From Emticicia sp. 21SJ11W-3 (GTDB taxonomy: Bacteria > Bacteroidota > Bacteroidia > Cytophagales > Spirosomataceae): 64,000 nt of DNA. The position numbers and the translations under genes were made by a program. This document shows positions 10,260-18,971 of this stretch, one piece after another. How positions within the stretch are numbered: the stretch's first letter is position 1; each line of letters starts with the position of its first letter. A model generated the notes under the pieces. That model saw only the letters and a program-made list of their open reading frames with translations, was not told the origin of the DNA and searched no databases. Where the stretch lies: assembly GCF_024138715.1 (NCBI RefSeq), contig NZ_CP092074.1, positions 1,612,001 to 1,676,000 on the forward strand, in the 5' to 3' direction.

Positions 10260-11465
10260 TCAAAGTTTTGGTACTTCAGATAAATGTATGCCTAACAGCT
10301 TCTTGCTGATAGCATCCAGGGCGTTCTCGGCCCCTTCAAAATGAAAAGTACGCTGTACATGGGTTAATGTTTCATTGCGTTTAAGCGCAATGGCAGGCGA
10401 CGAGGTCTCTAATTCATAAAATTGCCCCATCTGACTACCCGTATCATTTTTACCGTCATTATAAGCGTTAATGGCATCGCCGTTGTATGGGTTTTTCTGA
10501 ATCTCCCACATCGAGTTCACGTAGTCGGTTTCGCCTTTGTAATCAAACTGCACAATGGTCAGTATTTTGTTTTCGGCATCGTAGCTTCCGGCAACCGGTT
10601 TTAATGCCTGCGGAGGTATACCTATTTTACCACGGGCCTGCGCGTCAGCCTTGAAGAACAGAATGTCTTCTTTTTTTACCAGTCTTCCGGCAGGAATTTT
10701 ACCAAAGTAGCTATCGTTAATCAATTCTGCTTTGCCTGATTGGTAAGGGATAATGATGGTGTTTTGTGGTGAGGCTTTCATCATACCCAGAAGCCAGATA
10801 GAAAGTACCCCTTTCGATTTATCCCAGTCTTCAGCTCCGGTATTGGTCAGGGCATTGGTGGTTTGATACCCCACCCAGGCAATGTCTTTAAGCGCAAAAC
10901 CTAATAATTTCCCGGCATCAGATTGGTTCAGTAAACTGATTTCACGATTCAGCTTTACCCTGAATTGCGTACCTGAGTAGTTTTCTAACGTCATATCCTT
11001 TGTGAAAACTGCTCTGTTGGCTTGTTTCTCAACCAAATCATAAGAAACCGTGTCTATTTCTGCCGGGGTTTGCCAATTTTCAAAGTCAAATGTGCTGCCT
11101 TTCTTAAAGAAAACGGAATACTGCCCGCCTTCAGGGCCAAACCAGAAGCGTTCTTCTCCGCCAAAGGCATTCATGTGCGGTGTGTATTTGCCCGACGCAA
11201 TGGCTTCGTGGTTGATCCAACCATAGCTGAAACCACCGTTTCCTTGGGCAGTGCTGGTCATTACTCTTGCCTGATAATCGCCTACAATGGCAACTTTCAT
11301 GCTGTCTTGCTCCAGTAATACTACTTCTTTGTGTTTCTTTAAAAATTCGTAGTCGAATCCAAATGTGTCTTCCTGTTTCATAGTGGTTTGTGTATGGTTT
11401 CCCTCATGTGCCGTGTTACAAGCCATACAGTAAAAAGCCAGCGTAGAAATAATGGCCTTTTTCAT
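10260..11465 (-). CDS. Lipoprotein of a DUF6786-like, mutarotase-fold-like family
   Basis: The 401-residue protein has a lipoprotein signal with the lipobox cysteine at C16 (FYCMAC). The mature part begins with a run of T, Q, K and E residues, then FGFDYEFLKKHKEVVLL and a beta-rich region with NAFGGEERFWFGPEGGQYS. The ERFW-GPEGG pattern recalls galactose-mutarotase-like sandwich proteins found in polysaccharide loci, and the protein resembles the family I know as DUF6786; that name is given from memory. The gene is tightly packed (5 bp after the esterase), so it is co-expressed with the PUL enzymes. A carbohydrate-binding or epimerase role is only a guess. Confidence 0.55.
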   Translation of the reverse strand: MKKAIISTLAFYCMACNTAHEGNHTQTTMKQEDTFGFDYEFLKKHKEVVLLEQDSMKVAIVGDYQARVMTSTAQGNGGFSYGWINHEAIASGKYTPHMNAFGGEERFWFGPEGGQYSVFFKKGSTFDFENWQTPAEIDTVSYDLVEKQANRAVFTKDMTLENYSGTQFRVKLNREISLLNQSDAGKLLGFALKDIAWVGYQTTNALTNTGAEDWDKSKGVLSIWLLGMMKASPQNTIIIPYQSGKAELINDSYFGKIPAGRLVKKEDILFFKADAQARGKIGIPPQALKPVAGSYDAENKILTIVQFDYKGETDYVNSMWEIQKNPYNGDAINAYNDGKNDTGSQMGQFYELETSSPAIALKRNETLTHVQRTFHFEGAENALDAISKKLLGIHLSEVPKL

Positions 11466-11470
11466 AGGGT

Positions 11471-12631
11471 TTAGTTTAATAGTTTAATTACGGCTTCGTC
11501 TCCTTTCAGCGCATCAGCAGGTAGTGGATGGCTGGCATCAAACACCTGCAATTGGGCTGGTGAAAGCACAGCATTGATGCTTTCATCTATTTTTCCGTTA
11601 ACTTTTACCTTGTTGATATCCAGTTTCAGATGTCTGGCCAGAAATTCATAAGCGGCCAATCTTTTAGAAATGCCGTAATCATGCTTTTCATCGGGCAGAT
11701 GTACGTTCTCCAGTTTGTCTTCAGCCCCATAAAAAGAATAAATGCGCTTAATGTAGGGGTATTCTAAATTTGGGGTGTTTTTGGTCCAGTCGCCACCGTC
11801 TGATACCAACAGCATAGGTCTTGGCGCAGCCAGTGCAGCTATTTCAACATTGGTTGTTTCATGCGTGGGGCGTTTGTGAATGGGCATGCCGCTTTCGCAG
11901 ATACAGCCACCAAAAAAATACGCAGATACCATCACTACCGGAACAGATACCTTAATGCGTTTATCAATGGCTGCCAGTAAAAAAGTCTGGGTGCCACCGC
12001 CAGACTCACCCGTCATACCTATGCGTTCTTTATCAATGTTTGGCTGGCTCAATAAAAAATTGAGGGCGGCGGTGCTGTTTGCCAATTGCAGTTTTACGGC
12101 CTTTGGTATTTTATGGTCGCACTGTTTCATATCGCCCATGCCTATCATGTCATAAGCAAAAACCACTGCCCCCATACGCGCCAATGTGGCGCAACGCTGC
12201 TGGGTATATTCTTTCAGGCGTGGGTCTTGCCCATGGCCATGCGGACAAAGGACGCCTGCCATTTTTTTGCCTGTCTGCATTGGCCGGTACAGGTTGCCGG
12301 TAACATAGATACCGTTAAGGCTCTGGAAAGATACGTTTTCTACACTGTAGCCGTTAAACTCTTTTTTGCTGTGTATAGTAATATTAGATGCTTTGGGAAC
12401 CTTGAGCAGATTGAACTCTGAACCCTCAAGAATGCCTTGCCTGATAAGCGCAGCGCGTTTTTCCCAGCTTTTTTTGTCGCTGTAGTTTTGGGCAAGGTCT
12501 TGGTGTACTTTTGCTGCCTGTTCTTCAGTATAAAAACGGCCTTGCCTGAGGTCGGGCTTTTCGGGGTTGTACTGGGCTAAAGCCACATTACCTGCCAGAA
12601 TAAAACTTAAAACAAGAAATGACGATTTCAT
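11471..12631 (-). CDS. Secreted alpha/beta-hydrolase, acetylxylan-esterase-like
   Basis: The 386-residue protein carries a signal peptide (cleavage after about residue 19, ALAQ). An alpha/beta-hydrolase core follows, with VLCPHGHGQ, the nucleophile elbow GMTGESGGGTQ, an acidic candidate in LLVSDGGDWT and the histidine in EKHDYG. This is the arrangement of the acetylxylan-esterase / Abhydrolase_7-type proteins of Bacteroidota PULs, which remove acetyl or other ester groups so that glycosidases can act. An unusual CIC pair occurs in FFGGCICESGMP beyond the nucleophile. It lies 10 bp downstream of kdgF and 5 bp upstream of the lipoprotein gene. Confidence 0.8.
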   Translation of the reverse strand: MKSSFLVLSFILAGNVALAQYNPEKPDLRQGRFYTEEQAAKVHQDLAQNYSDKKSWEKRAALIRQGILEGSEFNLLKVPKASNITIHSKKEFNGYSVENVSFQSLNGIYVTGNLYRPMQTGKKMAGVLCPHGHGQDPRLKEYTQQRCATLARMGAVVFAYDMIGMGDMKQCDHKIPKAVKLQLANSTAALNFLLSQPNIDKERIGMTGESGGGTQTFLLAAIDKRIKVSVPVVMVSAYFFGGCICESGMPIHKRPTHETTNVEIAALAAPRPMLLVSDGGDWTKNTPNLEYPYIKRIYSFYGAEDKLENVHLPDEKHDYGISKRLAAYEFLARHLKLDINKVKVNGKIDESINAVLSPAQLQVFDASHPLPADALKGDEAVIKLLN

Positions 12632-12641
12632 GATTTAGCGA

Positions 12642-13001
12642 TTAAGTATGAATAAAATCTTCACGCATTGGGTTAAATACATCAACCAGTATACCGTCTT
12701 CCAGACAAATGGCGCCATGCAAAACCTCTGATGGAACGAAGTAGACATCGCCTTCTTTTAGGATTTTACTTTCGCCATTAATGGTTATTTCAAAAACACC
12801 ACCGGCAATGTAGCTCATTTGCAGGTGTGGGTGCTTGTGCGTTGCGCCAACGCCTCCTTTTTCAAAAGCTACCTTTACGAGCATAAGGTCTTTTGAATAA
12901 GACATGATTTTGCGTCTGATTTTGGCATCAACAATTTCCCAGGGTAGGTCGTTGTCTTCTACCAGCGTTTTTTCAAAGGCTGCATTCACGAGAGAGGTCA
13001 C
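12642..13001 (-). CDS. kdgF: KdgF-type cupin (unsaturated uronate linearisation)
   Basis: The 119-residue single-domain cupin has the metal-ligand segment HKHPHLQMSYI, the second cupin motif GDVYFVPSEVLHG, and the KdgF-typical ending VDVFNPMREDFI. KdgF proteins speed the conversion of 4,5-unsaturated uronates (from lyase plus GH88/GH105 action) to the linear ketone that KduI uses. The only upstream start is a GTG at 13001; a second GTG four codons later is possible, and no ATG exists near the N-terminus. It is the first gene of its operon, and a LacI-type site lies 100 bp upstream. It is physically separated from kduI/kduD by about 29 kb. Confidence 0.85.
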   Translation of the reverse strand: MTSLVNAAFEKTLVEDNDLPWEIVDAKIRRKIMSYSKDLMLVKVAFEKGGVGATHKHPHLQMSYIAGGVFEITINGESKILKEGDVYFVPSEVLHGAICLEDGILVDVFNPMREDFIHT

Positions 13002-13035
13002 GGTTTGAGTTTAACAGATAAACGTAAATATATCA

Positions 13036-13059
13036 TACTTTTATGCGAAGGTAAAAGTA
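13036..13059. promoter_or_regulatory. Inverted repeat in the kdgF leader
   Basis: TACTTTTA, an 8-nt spacer and TAAAAGTA form a perfect 8-bp inverted repeat 35 bp upstream of the kdgF start. It may be a second operator or a leader hairpin. No copy was found upstream of kduD, so it is not part of the shared element. Confidence 0.4.
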
Positions 13060-13100
13060 CCTATTATTTTTAAAGAAAATATTTCCAGTCAGGCGATATT

Positions 13101-13133
13101 TTTATGCAAACGTTATCGGGAACGTTGCCAAAA
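13101..13133. promoter_or_regulatory. Predicted LacI-family operator upstream of kdgF
   Basis: This 33-bp segment matches 43351-43383 at 31 of 33 positions, in the same orientation relative to its target gene. Its core is GCAAACGTT, a 6-nt spacer and AACGTTGCC, an inverted pair in which each half contains AACGTT with the central CG usual for LacI-family sites. It starts 100 bp upstream of the kdgF GTG. The regulator is probably the LacI-type protein at 43500-44507, since the twin site lies in that gene's own divergent promoter region. Confidence 0.75.
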
Positions 13134-13217
13134 TTGTACTTAGGTGTTAGTGGAATTGTAAATATCTAAGATTTGTCGTCGAAATCAGCACATGGGTAAG
13201 GTTATCTTGATTAAACG

Positions 13218-13251
13218 AAAATCCCACTGGTTTTTAAGCCAATGGGATTTT
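13218..13251 (-). terminator. Intrinsic terminator after the susCD-lipoprotein operon
   Basis: AAAATCCCATTGG and CCAGTGGGATTTT (minus strand) pair over 13 positions with one T-G wobble around an 8-nt loop, ending in a T-run. It lies 31 bp after the stop of the lipoprotein gene at 13283. It separates the SusCD operon from the kdgF operon. Confidence 0.85.
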
Positions 13252-13282
13252 ATCGCTAGTATGATTTACAATCAACTGTGGT

Positions 13283-13759
13283 TTAATTGGTTGTCAGAGT
13301 AGCCGATTTCTGTGCAGAAAGCAGACCGTTATCGGTTACTATTTCGGCAAAGAAAACCCTTGACGTTTTTGCAGTAGTCTGCGCCGTAATAGGTACAGCC
13401 AGCACATAGCTGCGAAGTGTGGCGTCATACTTTTGCGAACCGGCAGGAATAGTAGTAAGCAAAGTTTGTGTACCTGTTGCTGTAGCAGCCCAATATACCC
13501 TGAACTCCTTAACCGGAACCTGCGTGGTGTACTCAATATTGAAATTTGTATTGGCACCCGGTGTAGTTGTCTGGTTGGCAACTACCGACGTATTGGCAGT
13601 TGTTGTGCGGGTAGTACCCAGCCACACAACAGAAATCTGCGCTACTTTACCCTTGCTGGTGGTTATGTCACCTATTAAGTCTGGCTCTTCATAACAACCG
13701 GTCATAAAAACTGCCGTGGCTGCCAGCATCGTGAAAACTAATACTTTTATGTTTTTCAT
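13283..13759 (-). CDS. PUL-associated surface lipoprotein of unknown function
   Basis: The 158-residue protein has a lipoprotein signal with lipobox cysteine C22 (AVFMTGC). The mature part is rich in threonine and short beta-strands (QISVVWLGTTRTTT, VKEFRVYWAATATG), suggesting a single immunoglobulin- or fibronectin-like sandwich. It follows susD by 28 bp and ends the operon, the place where SusE/SusF-type or other surface glycan-binding lipoproteins usually stand. It is much shorter than SusE (about 380 residues), so it is not a direct equivalent. I do not recognise the family; glycan binding is inferred from position only. Confidence 0.7.
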   Translation of the reverse strand: MKNIKVLVFTMLAATAVFMTGCYEEPDLIGDITTSKGKVAQISVVWLGTTRTTTANTSVVANQTTTPGANTNFNIEYTTQVPVKEFRVYWAATATGTQTLLTTIPAGSQKYDATLRSYVLAVPITAQTTAKTSRVFFAEIVTDNGLLSAQKSATLTTN

Positions 13760-13787
13760 ATCTCTTTCAATTTTAAATTTAGATACC

Positions 13788-15221
13788 TTACTTGTTGAAT
13801 AACCACATTTTTACACCCGGTTGTTTCAGATTAGCCTCTGCGTTTTTCGCATTTCTTGTCAGCTCTGATGAAGGGTACTTCATGCGTTGAATGCGTTGTC
13901 CGTTCAAATCCGGATTAAGGTTAAGTGGCATCGGGAAATCAAGATAATTGTATTTTCTTACGTCTGTCCAGATATCACCAATCAAAAACATCGCCTTGTA
14001 TTTCTCACGTATAATGTGTGTTAAAGTCAGGTTGGCAGCGCCTACATTTACCACAGGGGCACTCAGGTAAGTATCTATATTGGCGCTGCTTACGCCCAGT
14101 TTCTGCATATTGGCGCGGGCAATGGCCAGGTAAGCATTATAGGCGTCGGTGGTTGTGCCGGTTGAGCTAATGCTGCCGCCATTGGCCAAAAACCTTGCTT
14201 CGGCCTCAATGGCTTTTACTTCGGCGTAAGTCATCATTACAATTGGCGAATTGATGTTAGAGTGCCAGGCAGTAATGTTAAAGTCAACGGTTGAGCCGGC
14301 ACCTGAACCCGGCACAACGCCAGAATAAGCGGTTTGTCCGTTTTTGCGGGTAACAACTATTGGCAGGCGGGGGTCAACAATACCCTGTACAGCGCCGTTC
14401 ATGAGGTTAACAAAAGTGCTGCCGTAAGTAACAGATAAGTTACCGGTGCTGTTGGCCAAAGCCACACGGCTATACCAGGGGCTTAGGTTTTTAGAGTTGT
14501 ATTGCAACTGAAAATCATCGGCATTGCTGGTCATGGCGTTCTGCAAGGCAGCCAAAGCGGTCTGTGAGGCAGTTTGCGGATTAATAGCCGACTGATGCAT
14601 GGCATAGCGGGCTTTTAATGAATAAGCCAGGCGGCTCCATTTTCCCATGTCTCCTTTATAAATCATGTCATCACTGCCTGGTTTGGTGCCCGCATCTTTA
14701 ACCAGCTCTGCAATGGCTTCATCAAGTAATTTTTGAATAGTGGCATATAAACTCTGCTGGGTATCGTAGGCCGGGCTGAAATTTTTCTGGTCTGCCTGTG
14801 TGTATGGTATGTTTTCCCAGTTGCTGGTAGCTAAACCCAGATTATAGGCTAACATAGTTTTAGCTATACCCACATAGGCAGGGCTGTTTTGCTCCTGACC
14901 TTTTTTGATTATCAGATTCAGTTGAGGTATAACATACAAATAAAGGTTTGACCACCCTGAGGCATTTTCTGCCTCGTAGTAGGCATCGGTACCATTAGTA
15001 CCCAGGTTGCTGCCCAGTTGTTGTGCATATTGCGCGGCCACGTAAGCCTGTTGGTAACTGGCCTCGCTGGTGTATAATTGTGCGGTAGACAGGAGCTCCT
15101 GTACGGTTGCATCTGATTTCAGGGTTGGGTCGACATTCACATCGAGGAAGCTCTGACAACCCGAGAGGATAGTCATAAACCCAGCCGCTAAAAGGGAATA
15201 TATATAATGTGCTTTTTTCAT
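13788..15221 (-). CDS. SusD/RagB-family nutrient-binding outer-membrane lipoprotein
   Basis: The 477-residue lipoprotein begins MKKAHYIYSLLAAGFMTILSG with the lipidated cysteine immediately after, then the SusD start FLDVNVDPT. Helical repeats and the conserved C-terminal region (IIREKYKAMFLIGDIWTDVRKYNY) place it in the SusD-like family. Such proteins form the lid over a SusC channel and bind the oligosaccharide at the cell surface. The reading frame extends 27 bases further to a TTG, but the ATG at 15221 directly precedes a proper lipoprotein signal and was preferred. The gene follows susC closely and precedes a small lipoprotein. Confidence 0.93.
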   Translation of the reverse strand: MKKAHYIYSLLAAGFMTILSGCQSFLDVNVDPTLKSDATVQELLSTAQLYTSEASYQQAYVAAQYAQQLGSNLGTNGTDAYYEAENASGWSNLYLYVIPQLNLIIKKGQEQNSPAYVGIAKTMLAYNLGLATSNWENIPYTQADQKNFSPAYDTQQSLYATIQKLLDEAIAELVKDAGTKPGSDDMIYKGDMGKWSRLAYSLKARYAMHQSAINPQTASQTALAALQNAMTSNADDFQLQYNSKNLSPWYSRVALANSTGNLSVTYGSTFVNLMNGAVQGIVDPRLPIVVTRKNGQTAYSGVVPGSGAGSTVDFNITAWHSNINSPIVMMTYAEVKAIEAEARFLANGGSISSTGTTTDAYNAYLAIARANMQKLGVSSANIDTYLSAPVVNVGAANLTLTHIIREKYKAMFLIGDIWTDVRKYNYLDFPMPLNLNPDLNGQRIQRMKYPSSELTRNAKNAEANLKQPGVKMWLFNK

Positions 15222-15260
15222 TGCAATAATGGTAATAATGTTTTTCAAATCTGTACAATG

Positions 15261-18200
15261 TTAGAAATTAGCCGACACACCAAACATAAAGCTTTTGGTT
15301 GCCGGGTTGTTTCGACCCACAAAGCCAATAATATTGGTACCCGAACCAAAAGAAAGCGCTTCCGGGTCATATCCGCGGAAAGGCGTGTTCAGGAACAGGT
15401 TGGTACCTGTAAAGCTGAATCTGACACCGTTTTTAAATACGGTTTTGCCAATCAGGCTTTGCGGCAGTGCGTAGTTTAGGCTAACTGTACGAAGGCGAAT
15501 CCACGACGCATCCTGAATATTCAGTTTCGACCAGGCATTAAATCGCGTAGAAGTTGATGGATTGTACAGTAAGTCATCTAAATATACCTCTTTTGTGTTA
15601 GGGGTGTAGGTAGATTTACCATCAGAACCTTTTTGCTCAACCACACCGTTGAAAACCACTTTTTCGTAGCGTCTTTCGGTAAGTTTGATTGACCCACTGC
15701 GAAGGGCGTTTCTTTCGCCCAGATCTATGGCATCGCCACCGTGGCGCCATTCCAATAATGCAGACAGACTTAAACCTTTATAATTAAAGGTATTGGTCAA
15801 ACCACCAATCCAGTCGGGCAATGCATTTCCATATTGGGTCAGGGTGGTGCTTGTTACCGGAAAACCCGTAGATGCATTTATCAGCAACTGGCCGTCTGGC
15901 GCTCTCTGATAATCGTACCCCCACAAATCGCCAATTTTACTGCCTTCTCTTATTCTTAAACTTCCAACTACGTTGTCATAATAAGCTATTTCTTTTAATT
16001 CAGCTGGCATTTCAATTACTTTACCCGACATCTTCGACCAGTTCAGTGAGGCATCCCATGAAAAATCCTTGCTCTGGATAATTTTTGCAGTAGCCAGCAA
16101 CTCTACACCTTTGTTGCGTATCAGACCAATGTTGGTATAATAGAATGAATAACCCGACACGTTAGACACAGGGGCGCGCACTATCTGGTCGCGGCTATCC
16201 ATAGTAAAGTAGGTGGCGTCGAGCATGAACCGGTTTTTGAAGAAGCGTAGTTCGGTACCAACTTCTATTGAGGTGGTACGCTCCGGTTTCAGGTTAGGGT
16301 CGGCAGTAGTAGTTCTTCTGAAGTAACCCGGCACGGTGTTACCAAACGGAAAATTATCGGTTATTTCATAATAACTGCCAGATACGTAAGGGTCGGTACC
16401 TTTACCTACCTGTGCCCACGAGGCACGTAACTTACCATAAGACAAAACATTATTGGCCGGCAGATGCTCGGTAAATATATACCCAAGGTTAAACGACGGA
16501 TAGAAGAAAGAGTTATTGGCCTGAGGCAGCGTTGAAACAATGTCGTTTCTGCCTGTAATATTCAAATATAAAAGGTCCTTATAACTCAGTTTGGCATCGC
16601 CAAAGAAACTGGCTATTCTGTAATGCGCAGGCGAGTAAAACCGTGTTTGCTGGTTACGGTAGCTGCTCATATGGTTAGTAAATGGCGTCTTCCATCCTTC
16701 ACCGCGAATGTAGTAGCTGTCCGGGCGTTCGCTGTTTACTAAAGAGTTGCCAAGCATCAATGAACCGCTCCAGTTATTTCCGAAATCTTTTTTAGCTGTT
16801 ACGTAAAAGTTTGAGTTGAGCTCGCGGTAGTTCAGAAACTCGTTCACAAGAAAACCTTTTACCTGGATACCGACGTCAAAAGTACTATCAACCTGGCGGC
16901 TGCGGGTTTCGTGGTAGGTATCGTAGGTTAGCTGATATTTTGCAGACAACCAATCGGTAATGTTGTAGTTTAAGGTTACGTCAGCAATGTAGCGGTTCAC
17001 CTTATCTACACGCGGGCTTCTTTCAACCAGGTATCGAGGGTTGTCGGTAAAGCCCGGCAGAATATTTTTTTGCGTTCCGTCTGTATTCAGGTAATCGTTT
17101 ACATCATAAGTGTTAGGCCAGTAAGCCAAAGCACTAAAGATTGATTTATCGCCGGCAGGTGGGCGTTTACCACCAGAATTAATATAATTGAAAGAGGCCG
17201 AAACAGAAAAATCTTTGGTGATATTATATAAACCGGCCACTTTAGCAGAAGTACGGCCGAAATCAGTATTCGGTACTATACCAGACTGGTAACTACGGCC
17301 CAGCGATACATAAACATTGCCTTTCTCTCCACCTTTGGTAAGGGTAATATTATTATTGTTGGTCATACCCGTTCTGTAAAAACCGCGGAAGTTGTCGTAA
17401 ATCCTGTCGGTAGTGTTTTGAGGGTCAAAAACAGGCCCGAACGACTGGTATGGGGTTCTACCTGTAGTAGTAAGCGGAATAAACTCGCCTAAACGACCTT
17501 GCAAGAACGAAGTTTGAATAGAGGGTGATTTGCCCAGCACATCGGCACTTACAGAAGACGAAACCGAGATGTTCAGCTTACCGGATTTGCCTCTTTTGGT
17601 TGTAATAATGATAGCCCCGTTTGAAGCCCGCAAACCATAAAGCGCCGTAGCTGCAGGGCCTTTTAGTACAGATATACTTTCAACGTCGTCAGGGTTAATG
17701 TCGGCAGCCCGGTTAGTGTTGGCAAATTGTTCGCCTGCACCCGGTGAGTTACTACCTGCACTGGGTAATGGGTTACCTGTGCTGGTTGAGTTAGAGATAA
17801 TGATACCATCAACAACAAAGAGTGGCTGGTTGTCGGCATTTCCACTCAGGGATGTAACACCTCTGAGAATAATATTGATACCCGCACCTGGCGCGCCTCC
17901 TGAACCGGTTATAACGGCTCCGGCAATTTTACCCTGTAATGCACCCACAAGGTTCTGATTCCCTGAGTTCTTTATTTCTTCAGCTTTAAGCGATTGTATT
18001 GAATAACCAATGGCGCGTTTCTCTTGTGTTTGCCCCAGAGCAGTTACTACCACTTCGCCAAGTGTAGAACTACCGGCACTTAAAACCACATTAATAGTAG
18101 ATTGGTTAATGACCAGTACGGTCTGGGTTTCCATACCCACAAAGCTGAAAACCAGTTCGGTGCCGCTTCTGGCAGCAATAGAATACATACCGTTTCCATC

Positions 18201-18365
18201 GGTGGTAGTACCAATACTGGTTCCTTTTACAGTTACGTTTACACCCGGAATCGGGGCTCCGTCATCGGCAGAAGTTACTTTCCCTTTTATGGTATTCTGT
18301 GCAGATACTTTTAAAGAAAGCAAAAGGCAGAGTAAAAAACTCCAAGCAAGTAGCTTTTTTTTCAT
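15261..18365 (-). CDS. SusC/RagA-family TonB-linked outer-membrane transporter
   Basis: The 1034-residue protein starts with a signal peptide (ending VSAQ near residue 23). A carboxypeptidase-like domain follows (IKGKVTSADDGAPIPGVNV, residues 25-100), then the plug (LQGKIAGAVITGSGGAPGAG, with GLRASNGAIIITTKRG near residue 245) and a beta-barrel ending in FGVSANF. This is the classical SusC architecture without an STN signalling domain, so it should not work through an anti-sigma factor. With the SusD partner it imports oligosaccharides using TonB energy. It is the first gene of its operon; the 600-bp upstream gap is shared with the divergent histidine kinase gene. Confidence 0.95.
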   Translation of the reverse strand: MKKKLLAWSFLLCLLLSLKVSAQNTIKGKVTSADDGAPIPGVNVTVKGTSIGTTTDGNGMYSIAARSGTELVFSFVGMETQTVLVINQSTINVVLSAGSSTLGEVVVTALGQTQEKRAIGYSIQSLKAEEIKNSGNQNLVGALQGKIAGAVITGSGGAPGAGINIILRGVTSLSGNADNQPLFVVDGIIISNSTSTGNPLPSAGSNSPGAGEQFANTNRAADINPDDVESISVLKGPAATALYGLRASNGAIIITTKRGKSGKLNISVSSSVSADVLGKSPSIQTSFLQGRLGEFIPLTTTGRTPYQSFGPVFDPQNTTDRIYDNFRGFYRTGMTNNNNITLTKGGEKGNVYVSLGRSYQSGIVPNTDFGRTSAKVAGLYNITKDFSVSASFNYINSGGKRPPAGDKSIFSALAYWPNTYDVNDYLNTDGTQKNILPGFTDNPRYLVERSPRVDKVNRYIADVTLNYNITDWLSAKYQLTYDTYHETRSRQVDSTFDVGIQVKGFLVNEFLNYRELNSNFYVTAKKDFGNNWSGSLMLGNSLVNSERPDSYYIRGEGWKTPFTNHMSSYRNQQTRFYSPAHYRIASFFGDAKLSYKDLLYLNITGRNDIVSTLPQANNSFFYPSFNLGYIFTEHLPANNVLSYGKLRASWAQVGKGTDPYVSGSYYEITDNFPFGNTVPGYFRRTTTADPNLKPERTTSIEVGTELRFFKNRFMLDATYFTMDSRDQIVRAPVSNVSGYSFYYTNIGLIRNKGVELLATAKIIQSKDFSWDASLNWSKMSGKVIEMPAELKEIAYYDNVVGSLRIREGSKIGDLWGYDYQRAPDGQLLINASTGFPVTSTTLTQYGNALPDWIGGLTNTFNYKGLSLSALLEWRHGGDAIDLGERNALRSGSIKLTERRYEKVVFNGVVEQKGSDGKSTYTPNTKEVYLDDLLYNPSTSTRFNAWSKLNIQDASWIRLRTVSLNYALPQSLIGKTVFKNGVRFSFTGTNLFLNTPFRGYDPEALSFGSGTNIIGFVGRNNPATKSFMFGVSANF

Positions 18366-18971
18366 GATAATATAAATATATTTGGTTTTTGTATTGTAAA
18401 TGTATGAAATAACTACAGAATATTGAAGTTATAAAAGTAGGTGTCTGATGGATATTTAGGTCATATTTGGTTTGTAACTGGTTATTTATAAGTAGGTTTC
18501 GAAAAATATTTTTACAAAAAAGGTGCTTTTAAACTTTTTGAGAAAGGTCAGAAGTTTTTTAAAAGCTGTGTATTTAAACATTAAAATTAGCGTCTGTTGT
18601 GGTTCCTGATTGGAAAGTTAAAAGATTTTTAATTTTTTTTTGATGCCATAAAGACAAATATTTTTTTTAATTTACAAATGGGCATGTTTATTGTGGTTTT
18701 CAAGCCAAATTACAAGCCTGTGTCGTTCCTGAAACAATGAAATGTAGTTGATGGGATGTTGTATCTGAGTGTTGCTATTGAAAATGAATTGAAATGCTTT
18801 TGAGTAAGTTGAACAAAATTCAAACTGATGTTTTCTGTATTGCTCTAGATATTATTTCCAGAAACTGCTATCCATTAAAATATTTAGCCTAGGCTATTGT
18901 ATTGTATGCCCTGAATGGCTTACAATGCGTATTTATTATTACAGTTTATCAGATTATATCAGGCAGCAATT
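18366..18971. other. Divergent intergenic region, susC / hybrid kinase
   Basis: About 600 bp of very AT-rich DNA between the susC start and the chosen kinase start. It should hold promoters in both directions. I found no ORF above 20 codons, no terminator, no copy of the LacI-type operator and no clear TAnnTTTG facing susC. One TATATTTG (18377-18384) faces the kinase but is nearly 600 bp away from it. Confidence 0.6.
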
